From assembly GCF_033807575.1 (NCBI RefSeq), contig NC_084730.1, positions 2,959,986 through 3,023,985 of the forward strand: a stretch of DNA of 64,000 nt. The letters are read 5' to 3'. Position numbers and translations under genes: made by a program. Below the pieces are notes generated by a model. That model was not told the origin of the DNA and ran no database searches. It saw only the letters and a list, made by a program, of their open reading frames with translations. How positions within the stretch are numbered: position 1 is the stretch's first letter; every line of letters begins with the position of its first letter. The DNA comes from Cydia pomonella. Lineage: Eukaryota; Arthropoda; Insecta; Lepidoptera; Tortricidae. Of this stretch, positions 26,201-38,200 are shown one piece after another.

Positions 26201-29200
26201 AACTGTGAGGTATAAAGGTATATATTTTCAAACAATCAATTATTTTCTCAAACTGGTTCAGCGGTCTTCCCGTTATCGAGGAACATAAGTAGGAAAACAA
26301 AGATCCCGTTTGAAAAACTCCAACTTCGAAATGTTGAAAGCGTTTAAAAAATGTGCAAATGTGCCTCACTCAGCATAACTGCATTTAACACAATTGCTTG
26401 TTTGTAGATGAGGAGCTGGAGTACCAGCTCTCCCCATTGGCTCCAGCGGTCACCAATCTGCCGGGTCGAAGCGCCACCACCAATCACGAGCTGGTCTTCG
26501 AAGCGGAGAACATTCCACCCCTGGGCTTCTCATCCTTCTACATCACGGCCATCAAGGATCCACTGGTATTTACCTTAAACCACAGTAATGGTCGTAGGTA
26601 AGGAGTTGGAGTATCAACCATGAGCTGGTCTTCAAAGTGGAGAACAAAACCTGGGCCACTCATCCTTCTACGTCACGGCCATCAAGATCCACTGGTATTT
26701 ACCTTTAACTTTAGTCTATTGGGCGTAGATGAGGAGCTGGAGTAGCACCAACCTCGAGCTGGTCTTCCAAGCGGAGAACGGGCCCTGGATCACTCTTCCT
26801 TCTACGTTAAGTCTATCAAAGATTCACTGGTATTTACCCTAAACCTTAGTCTGATCGTTGATGAGGAATTGGAGCACCAATCACGAGCTGGTCTTCCAAA
26901 CAGGAGAACATGCCCTGGGCTACGCATCCTTCTACGTCACCATCATCAAGGATCCTCTGATATTTACCCTAATCCACACTATTGATCGTAGATGAGGTGC
27001 TAGAGTAGTACCAAGAGCTGATCAAAGCGGAGGACGTGCCCTGGCCTACGCATCCTTCTACATCACCGCCATCAAGGATCCACTGGTATTTACCTTAAAT
27101 TAAACTAGCTTCAACTGCATGGAAAAACGATGATTAATAAAAACTATCTCCTCAAACTATCTCCAATCAAAGGAGGGAGGGCTAATTGGCCCATTCGACC
27201 AATAAGGGCAAGCGGTATTATAACAGACCCCCCCCCCCTCCTGTATTTCTCTTATTATTAACTTACTTTAATAACCCGGCTACCCCAATATTTAATGCCC
27301 GCGACCTTAAGCAACCCAAGAACTACCCCAAATCGAAACCTCTAAAGCAAACCCATTTACCCCATTTACTGTTTCACCAAGCTGTTGGCTATATTGAGTT
27401 AAAGCTGATAATGTTTGTAAGCCCAAACTAAAAGTAAAGTAAAAGTCTTGGTGCCTACTAAGGGATATCATAACTTTTTTGTGTAAAAGCTCTATGCGCC
27501 TGTTAGTCTTGGCAACACTTACATGAAATGTTTTTGGTGGGATATGTTATATCTGTAACGGATATCTGGATGGTCTGTTACAGTATGTCACCGATAGGTT
27601 ATTCTAAAGGGCCCACTGATTAACAGTCCGCCGGACGGTATCGGTCTGTCCGTTGTTCGGAACTGTCAACCTTTTGTTCTAACTGACAGGCTGATACCTT
27701 CTGGCGGACTGTTAGTGGGCCCCTTAAGTTATAACTTTTACTATGGCCGTTAAACCCAAATCTTTGTGTGAAAAAAGCTATCGCCTCAAAAAGTAGTGTG
27801 AGTTGAAACGTGATTAGGATATAGTTTCTTTTCGTTAAGTTCCTGTGTTGCAGATCATGAAGGTTTTATTATGTCGATGATTTTGTGTCACGATATTTTA
27901 GTTTTTTTTTTTTTTTTTTTCTTGTTTTTTTCTTGTTTTTTTATGTCTCGCCATACAAAACAATTGACTTAAAAAAGAAACCTTTCCGATGGTACATATG
28001 TCGCTTATTCTCATTGGTTCATAGGTCCATACAAATCTGCCCATCCTCTTTTGATCTAATTCGGTTCAACGGCTAAAGCATGAACCTGGAGAGGTAACAA
28101 GACAGACAAACACAGTTGCTTTCGCATTAATACTGTTATTAGGAATTACACAATTGGTTTGACATGATGCCAACGGCCGCTTTCTGTCAACGCACCGTCC
28201 GCCGTCGGCAGAGCGTTCATCCTCACACCCTGGATCCTAAATGATCACGCATCATGCTGCTTAAGGCCTCTAGGTTCGCCTTTTTCTGTCACCGTCACTG
28301 GGCGTGAGCAAGATGTGCACCGTGCTCGGGACCGCGACCTTTGGTTTGAGACTTTTAAGTTTTTATACAAGAGCCATTAATTCTTGGTTTGATAGTTTCA
28401 ACCTACAGTCAAGAGCCAAAGCTATTTCAAAGAAGAAGCCCCAACATTTTCCTTTGAGACTTTAAAGTTTTTAGACAAGAGAGATTAATTCTTGGTTTGT
28501 TGTTTTCAATATACAGTCAAGAGCCAAAGCTATTTTAAAGAAAAAGCTCCAAAACTTTGGTTTGAGACGTTTACATAAAATAATATCAATATATTTGATG
28601 AAGTGGACAAAAGCGCTGGTGGCCTAGCGGTAGGAGCGTGTCACTTGCAATCCGGACTAATCCCAACAAGGCCTAGTTTACCCTCTGGATTGGAAGGTCA
28701 GATGGCAGTCGCTTTCGTAAAAACTAGTGCCTACGCCAAATCTTGGGATTAGTTGTCAAGCGGACCCCAGACTCCCATGAGCCGTGGCAAAATTCCAGGA
28801 CAACGCCAGGAAGAAGGATCTCCTTATTGTAACTTAGTGTAAAACGCCTTTTTGATGGCAATGATGTTATTATGGGGCGTAGTTTAAATATCTTACAATG
28901 GTACTTACTTACATAATATAACCATTGTGGGTTCGCTGTGAATGTTCGATGCTTATCGCTTCATAGGGATTATCGCGAGATCTACAGCTCACAGCAACTA
29001 GTAATACCTATTATTTGCGTATTAATTAATTATCAATGCCATTATGTGAATTGTCAAACAACATTTGAATCAATATAGGTAAAATCATTGTAAACGCGAA
29101 GTATTGTGTCGTATGATAATATTTCTTTCCCAGTATTTCCCAGATTGACCTTATGCCTAATGATACTGCTATAAATTGAATTGAATTGTATACGAATGAA

Positions 29201-32200
29201 AAAGCAAAGCTACTATTTACCCCGAAATTTAATACTGCCTATATTCTACTTTTGAAACTTAAATCATCAGCCTTTGGCATACCATTCGCGATAGTCAAAA
29301 ACTCTATGCCTTATCAAATGAATTTAATGAATTTAAGAAAAGGTTAAAAAAACGTTACTGGAAAATTTACCCTAATAATATTGCTTTGAAATTAACCTGA
29401 ATTAGCTTTTAAAGTGCCAGTGACTATTTGGTTTTTGTTTGTTTTTATATTCATAAAAGCTTGCGTGTTCGCTAAGCTAAGCTTAGTATTAAGTGCATAG
29501 CATGGATATTAAAATGTATAAATATGAGCGCTATCTCGCCAACAAACTGCGACCGCACTTTGGCGAGGAATAAAGTGGTGTCACAATGTTATGTACCTTT
29601 ATTATAAATAAACTAAAAAAAAAATTAAAAATCCAGACAAAAACTTAAAGATGATATTTATTAAATAACAAAGTTGACTAAACAAACAACAATTACAAGG
29701 CGCTAGTAACGGGAACAGAACAAAACAATTCAAAGTCAGCAACAAGCTCGGTTCTCCATACAAACGTAGTTACGCTCTCATTTTAACACGACTAGCTAGA
29801 TTGCTCTGAAACTCTGTACTTACAATAGGATAAGGTATATCTATGCCTGTAATTAGTTTATGTAGATGCCCTAGTTTAAAAATACAGCGAATTTAAGTCG
29901 AGACACTAGGGCCGTGGGGTCCAAGCGCCAAGATACTATTTAAGGAAATGAGTAAAAGGCTCATAGATTCTACCGGTGACCAGAGAGCTGGCAGCTTTCT
30001 CTCGCAGCGCATAAGTATTGCCATTCAGCGAGGGAATGCTGCCAGCATCTTTGGCACAATGCCGCGGGGGCCTTATTTAGATATATTTTAATTTAGATTT
30101 GTTTTTACCATTTTGTTTTATTATGTGCTGTATGTTTCCCAATAAATATGGTATAATTTAAGTTTTGTATACAAAACTTGTATTTGCTCTATTTCATTTG
30201 TTTTATAGACTAATTACAGGCCTCATGTCGTTGTATGTGCAATGTTTCATTACAATCCAACCCGTAGTTTTAAAATGAGAATAAAACTCCGTTTGTATGG
30301 GAATGAATTCAGCCGAGTTTGCTGCGGAATCTTAACAAAAATAAAAACAATTTAAAACTCCAATTTATCCTAACATTCCATGCTCTTCTTTAATAAGATC
30401 GGCTGTTTTTTCTGCTATCATAATCGCGACCGCGCCCGTTTTGGCTGTAGGGCCCGAAGGGTATATGCTGTCATCCACCACACGCAGTCTTGACACGCCT
30501 TTCACCTTTAAATCACTGTCAACCACTCTCCCCATAGCGCAAGTACCACACGGATGCAACGCGGTCGTAGCTAAGTTCCTCACGTAGCATTGCCAGTACT
30601 CTTCGCTGTCAAACACCAATGCATCGCACTCTGGAAGCGGTGGCTTGATCAAAGTACCTCCATGTTTGGTAACATACGAGGAATTAGCCAATTTTTTAAG
30701 TTTTTGCACGCCGCTCGAATAAGTCACTAAATCATCAGGATCGCTAAAGTATCCTGTTTTTATTATTGGAGGGACTGTAGGGTCCGTGCTGGCTAGGGTC
30801 ACGGAACCTGTGGATTTCGGCTTGGATAAGAAAACGAGAATCATTAACTTTTCACTTGAAGGCTTCTCTAGTAAATAGGTCATCGCAACTTGGATGTTCC
30901 AGTTGAAATTGACGAAAAGGAAGTAGAGAAAGATTGGTGAAGCAGCACCGAACAATATAGTCACATGTTGCATATTTGGTGCCTTTTGGCCCAAGCCGAA
31001 CGAACCACCAATGATAGGAGCAGGGAATGAACTGAGCGCAGTCAGAGATCGGACCGTGTCCAAAGCACTCCCGATATCCGGCTTTCCACTTATGCATAGA
31101 GGAACAATCATGGGGTCTGACATTTTCTGGCCTACAGGCAAGTCTTCTACAACATCTATGCCCAGTTCTTCCAAGTCTTTTCGGGGACCGACGCCAGAAA
31201 GCAGCAGCAATTTTGGCGAGCCAAAACCACCGGCAGATAAGACGACTTCCACGTCAGCGAAAAGATTCATTTTCCCACCATTTTTAGTCAGAATCTCTAC
31301 TCCTTTAGCTTCTTTGTTATCAATAAGAACTTTGGTCACCAAAGTGTTTTTGAGCAGATAAAAATTGTTTTTATCCTTAATAGGCATTAAATACGCTTCG
31401 GCAGTGCTGGCACGTCTTGATGGCTCTTTTTTAATTTTGTACCAGAATTGTGCACTACCTCGGATGTCCGATGTAAGCGGATCTCTAAGTGTTCTTAAGC
31501 CGATTTCTTCATATGCTCTGAGCATAATGTCATTTTTCTTTAAGAAATTACTATTGACTGTGTGATTTTTAACCGTGAGTGGCCCATTATCACCATGATA
31601 GTAAGCAGTCGGACCGTCTGCGAGGTCCAGGTCGATCATGTTTTCGGCTTTCTTGAAGTATTTCAAAACAGAGTCCCAGGACCAATCTTCAGATCCCGAA
31701 GCTTCGACCCACTCCTCGTAGTCTTCTTTTGATCCTCTGTAACAATTGTTTGCTAACTTACAACAACATCATCAACACTGTTTAACATTAACATTGTTTG
31801 TTAGACAACATTTATTATCAGATTGTGCATATTTGAAACAAAACTAATCAATTCCGTTCAGAAGTATATTGTCTCAAAAGAATTATTCTCTGTATTAAGT
31901 ATATATATGATTGTATTTGTTAAGACCGGTGCCAACTCAGGAGCACATATCTTCAGCACAATCGGAGGGATTCCGTCGGGCCCACTCGAATTATGAGTGT
32001 CGAGGGAAAGAAGTGCTTTACGCACTGAACTTTGGCTGAACCGGACATCCGGCATACAGCTCTTGCACCGCGGTATGGTCGGCGGCGCGTATCCCCCGTC
32101 ATCCAAAGTCGAGTTGGACGCAAAGAGTTTACCTAAAAGATCGGCTTTGTCTTTTGCGTCGTGGGCCAAGGAATCATCTCCTATGTGCAGAGGCGGAAAA

Positions 32201-35200
32201 GATGGCGTGCAGATATTCCCCTGGATAGCTTTGGCAAGAGACCAGAACGCACGAGTTCCCGAAGGAAGGCGCTCTAATTTATCGCCAATTCTACCAATGT
32301 GCAGTGACTTTGCTCTGGCAATAACTCTTTTGAAGGACCTGGAGGCATACACAGGACGGAATGAAAAGCTCCATTCCCTGCAGCACCACGTCAGCAACAG
32401 AATCAGCAACGACGTTGGGATCATCCGGCGTGAAGCAAACCTGCCTCCAAGGGTAGGATTCAAAGAAGGACCGCATCCCGTCCCAATCTTCTGACCTATA
32501 GTGCCACTCACGGCGGCTACAAGCAACTCGCCGACGCAGCGGGCACGCGAGTGGCACCGTACTCCGGATCAGGCAGTGATCCGAAGAACTGAGTGGGGCT
32601 TCAACGGATACACGATAGTCAGCCGGATGAGAGGTCAGCAGAAGGTCCAACAGGGAAGGTTCGTGGCCTTCCACATCTGGGATTCGCGTAGGCGCACTAA
32701 CCAATTGTGTCAGGCTATATGCCAGAGAAAGTTATATACAGATCTACCCGCATGATCAGTCTTGTTTGAACCAAGCCATTCGGCGTTGTGGGCGTTAAAA
32801 TCGCCAAGTATAATGATCTCAGCGGACTGAGGGCCAAAGGCCCGATGCTGAACGGTGGGGCTGTGGGAACTGAATGCGTGAGGCCAAATGTTTGAAGCGT
32901 CCAAACCAACACCGTACTTTCACAGGGACAGATTGGACAACTAAGGTGTCTGAAAATCTACGAAAGTCGAAGGAAATATCTATCCACGACAACGCAAATT
33001 TCAGGGTGCTTAGCCAACGTATCAATCGTTGATGCCTCCTAGCGTAGCGCAGACATCTCTATCTATCACTCTCCTCTTCTTCGTTCTTAGTGCGCCAGTG
33101 ACAGTTGTGTTTCGTTCGCTACGGACCGTTAACGATTGGCACGTTGGCTAATACGCACCCAGTTATTAATCAAAATGTTAAGTTCCTACCGCGCTGAAGA
33201 TCGGAGGGTCTCCGCCAGCCTCAATCAGGAGCACCTTCCAGTTGTGAACCTCGGTCAGCCGGCTCGCCAGGGCCGCACCTGAGGTGCCGGCTCCCACCAC
33301 TATCACGTCGAAATGGTCGCCATCTGGAATCCAGCCCGATACAATCATATTCGTTAGGTCGGTCGCACTAAACCTACTGTAATCATAATCGAAGGAATCA
33401 TCAGGCGTATTAACCGCGTGTTTTAATATTACAACACACCTTTACTTAATTTCCAATGTTTGTGTGTATAAACATATACATATAGGGAAGTATTTATTTA
33501 ACTGCAAAATTTGCATAGCATTTTTAAACCACTTTTTGATATCCGTTGACCTAAAATTCTGCGTGCTTAAGCTTATAATAAAAAAAAATTACATTCGGGA
33601 TGACGACCTCAAAAGCGGGTCTAATACTAAGTAGTATTAGACCCGTGACAATGCAATATTATGACGACATCCAGCTAATCTAATGATGGGGACGGAAAAT
33701 AGCTGTAAGGACGATAATATTAAAATAACGCAACCGCATAGGGTTTGTGTTTATTAAAATCGTATCAAAGTTTTTTTTTTTGATTTATTTAGAACACAAA
33801 GAGTCACATATACAAATGGATTTGAAGTACAATGTAATGTTCTTAACATACTCAAGAATCATAGACCTGGAGGTTTATTATTAAGTACATAATGTTAACA
33901 TACATACTAATAGCATAAAGAAAATGAAATCATGAATTACGAAAGACTGTTGAAACAAAAGCTTCTATCAAAAACGATATTACTATCTTATAAAACAAAG
34001 TCCCCCCCTAACCCCACCGCGCCGTGTATGTATGTATGTTCGCGGTAAACTTTAAAAATACTGAACGGATTTTTATGCGGTTTTCACCTTTCAATAAAGT
34101 AATTCTTAAGGAAAGTTTATTTATTATTATTATTCTTTTATTTCCCTTTCGAACACGTTTTGTACAGATGAGAAGACAAAAAAGGAATTCTTAGGTGTAT
34201 AATTTGTTAAGGTTTTGTGTAGCCCGTGCGAAGATGGGGTGGTTGCTAATACCTACCTGATACAGCGCTCTGCTGCGGCCACTGGACCACGAAGTCGCTG
34301 ACCACGACCAGAAGGAGCTGCACTAACGGTAGCAATAACCCCAGCAGTGATTCGGGGGTCAAGATGGACGTTAAGGAACCTGGGAAGCCGTCGATAAGGT
34401 TTTCCACGCTGCCTGAAAAGGAATACAGTATTTTTGAGATATTTCTACTTACCAATAGAATATTAGACACTAGCCCCTACAGATTAGAAATAGGAGACAT
34501 GATGATATGTAAGGAAAACGCATGCGCCGCCTCGGCCGAGGCACGTCTACACTGGCCGGTTTGTGCGTGAGGAAATTACCTCGCGCGTGTGCTCGCTCTG
34601 TGTGGACCCGGTTATTAGCGTGAGTTGTTAAGAAAAGTTAATCGCTGCCCGTTTTGTAACGACAATTAAGCATTAAATTTTAGTAGAAACTGGGTAGTAG
34701 AAACTATAAGCGATAATACAATGTTAAAAAACATAAACAGATTTCATACTAAATTGACAGCGATTAACTTTTTATCTACTCATAATTGGGTACTTACATT
34801 ATTTTATGAAGAAACCTCCCGGAAACTGGAACGGTTTCATTATTTTTCCTAATAACTATATACTATGGAAATAACACAAAGTTAAAAATAGTTGGTATAA
34901 AATGAGACTCTTAGGTCCCTTAGTAATAAATTCAGGCATCAGAGTTTTTATCGCACGGTAAGACTAAATAGCGAGCTATGGAGTCGACATTAGCAATAAA
35001 ATTCAACTCGTATTCATACTCATACTCATTCATTTATTTAATTAGTAATTTTAATTTTACAAGGACAAGAATATTTGTAAACGATCCTTTAATTTTGTCT
35101 TTCAGGACGTAAGAATAATAACCATTTTTCGTATTGATTAATTTATATTCATATCATTTTTACCTCTTTATTATTATTATTAATATACATATTGTTTTTT

Positions 35201-38200
35201 TTTATTAAATTCCGTAATATATTCAATACAAAAAATGGTAATTATCTTATTTGTAATATTTATATATTCAAAGACAAAATTAAAGGAAGGAAAGGAAGGA
35301 GGAGGATTTAAGGAACTAGTTCTAGTCCTTGATTATAAAATTAAACTCATTAATTAAATAAATGAATGAGTATGAAAATGAATATGAGTTCAGTTTTATT
35401 GCTAATGTTAACTCCATAACTCGCTATTAGTCTTACCGTGCGATAAAAACTCCGATACCGGGTAATAATAATAGTAATAAATAAATGTAAAAAAGTACTA
35501 ATTATTTCAGTAGATGGAACACGAACCTTATACAATTTTTGAAAATACCTAAATACTTACCAATAACATTGTCACCCAACACACTAAGAGAAGCGTCAGC
35601 AGCGCCCTCTACTGTATCTAGTAATTTAGGCACCACGTCAGGAGCTAGGTGCCCTGCGAGGCCTGACACCAGCTTAGTGGCCGTAGGCACTAAATTTAGA
35701 AGCGGCATCTTGCGATTAGTGTAGATTCACCGAAATATCTGCTCTTTATATACTAAAGGGAAAAGCAAATAATACGCAAATACAGCCCATTTGTTACCGA
35801 CAAACTTGACTTCATGTTTTTGTGCGAAATGTCTAACTAAATTTTGGGTCGCTTTTCAGCTTTTTTCATTCATTATCATAATGTACCTATGTTAACTTAA
35901 TGTTACTTGCTTACTTTGTGATTAATATAATGTATCTAATATAATATAAATAAAAAATAGACTTATATATTCAAATCGAGATAGCACAACCAATTCACGG
36001 CTTCTGTTGTTAAATTATAGAGGTCCCCAGGATCGCCCTGATAGCATCATGCTTCTTGCTTTGTGATTTTAAATATTAACAACGCATACCCTTTAAATAC
36101 ATTTATACTACCTCAAAATGCCGAGAAAAATTTATTACTATAACAGTAACCAGTGCCGACTTGCATCTGAAATTCTGATACAAATTACTACAAAGAAATT
36201 TCATCAGACAATAAGTTGCTATTTTTTATTCTTTTTCTGTTCGCGTCGAGAAATTTTTGTGAAATAATATACAGCAGTATTACCTAAGTATATGTAAGTA
36301 CCTATAGTTTGGTTATTACCTATACATTTGGATACGTGGTATGGGAGAATCACATGAATGCCGCCACGGGACAGCTACAAGAATTACCTGAAATTTATTT
36401 ACATAGTGTTTTTGGGTAATATACGAGTAAACCTATTTAGAGGAAAGCCGTTATTAATTCCTAAAAATCGTTAATTTTTTTTTATATATGGAAAAAGACA
36501 AAAGGTACAAGAACGCTTTTTTATTCCAGTTTTCATATTTTGAGAAGGTACATAAAATAAGTAAAGTAAAGTAAATTTTATTTGTGGAACACAGGAGTTA
36601 CCGTTAAGGTCTTATATATATAAAGTAATAAATAGAACTCTGTGTTTTGCCTATTGGCGTACAAATATTTAAAAAGTCTCATATGTTGATAATAAAGTTA
36701 TTACAAATCAATAATAGGTAATTGAACTACAAGGATTATCAGTAATATTACAGCAATAAAAACATTTAGAATAGAATAAAATAGTAGCATTTGACATTTT
36801 CATAATAAAATTAGAGTTCCTTTATTCTAGGGAAAAGCGTGATTACTGATATAGTATTTTTAAAATAGTGTTAGTACCCTACATAAAAGTTTAGGGAAGT
36901 GTCTTAATAGAGGTGTAGAGAGACGTATTGTTGAATATGTAGAGATTTAAAAAAATATTATACTTAAGTAGCTACAAAATATTATTTACTAGACAAAATA
37001 TTGATAGAGAAAAGTAAGGATTTTTTAATTTGACAAAATTACAAAAATGACCGTGTCACAATTACGTAAGTACCTACCAAAATATCTTACACAGTCATAA
37101 TATGACTAATTAAAGTTTATACAAATGCCCAAATTAAATAACAATTATAACGTTTGAATAAAAGTGAGACAAATTTATTGTAATTCCAAGGACTAGTAAT
37201 TCGATACGCTTGAATTGGTAATAACACATGTCGCGTAATTATTGTTCATAAATTGTTAAGGCGACGGTAGTGATGGAACATTTTCAGATTTAATCGCTCT
37301 TGCATAAAAACTTAAGTCTCAAAGCATCATTTTGGTGCTTCTTCTTTGAAATAGCTTTGGCTCTTGACTTAAGGTAGGTAGGTTGAAAACATCAAACCAA
37401 GAATTAATGGCTTTTGTATAAAAACTTAAGTCTCAAACCAAAGGTTTAGTGCTTCTTTTTTAAAATAGCTTTAGCTCTTGACTGTATATTGAAAACATCA
37501 AACCAAGAATGAATCGCTCTTGCCTAAAAACTTAAAAGTCTCAAAGGAAAATTTTGGTGCTTCTTCTTTGGAATTGGGTAATATTTCTGGTTTGAGGAAG
37601 AGTTACTCAAGATAAAACCGTTTTTTAAGAGCGTGCTATCTTGCTTAGACGTTTTTAGGGCTCCGTAGCCAAATGGCAAAAAACGGAACCCTTATAGATT
37701 CGTCATGTCCGTCTGTCTGTCCGATTATGTCACAGCCACTTTTTTCCGAAACTATAAGAGCTATACTGTTCAAACTTGGTAAGTAGATGTATTCTATGAA
37801 CCGCATTAAGATGTTTACATAAAAATAGAAAAAAAAACAATAAATTTTGGGGGCTCCCCATACTTAGAACTGAAACTCAAAAAAATCTTTTTTCATCAAA
37901 CCCATACGTGTGGGGTATCTATGGATAGGTCTTTAAAAATGATATTGAGGTTTCTAATATCATTTTTTTCTAATCTGAATAGTTTGCGCGAGAGACACTT
38001 CCAAAGTGGAAAAATGTGTGTCCCCCCCCCTGTAACTTCTAAAATAACAGAATGAAAAATCTAAAAAAATATATATGATATACATTGCCATGGAAACTTT
38101 CACTGAAAATTAGTTTGAACGAGATCTAGTAAGTAGTTTTTTTTTAATACGTCGTAAAATTTAAAAAAAAAAAATTTTCATCAGACCCATACGTGTAGGG

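Noticed and set aside
27900..27945. Long T-run as a transcription terminator
   Set aside because: This is a eukaryotic intron. The run is a poly-T repeat, probably an old retroelement tail.
28345..28575. CRISPR-like array
   Set aside because: There are only two 110-bp units with no short repeat/spacer structure, and the genome is eukaryotic.
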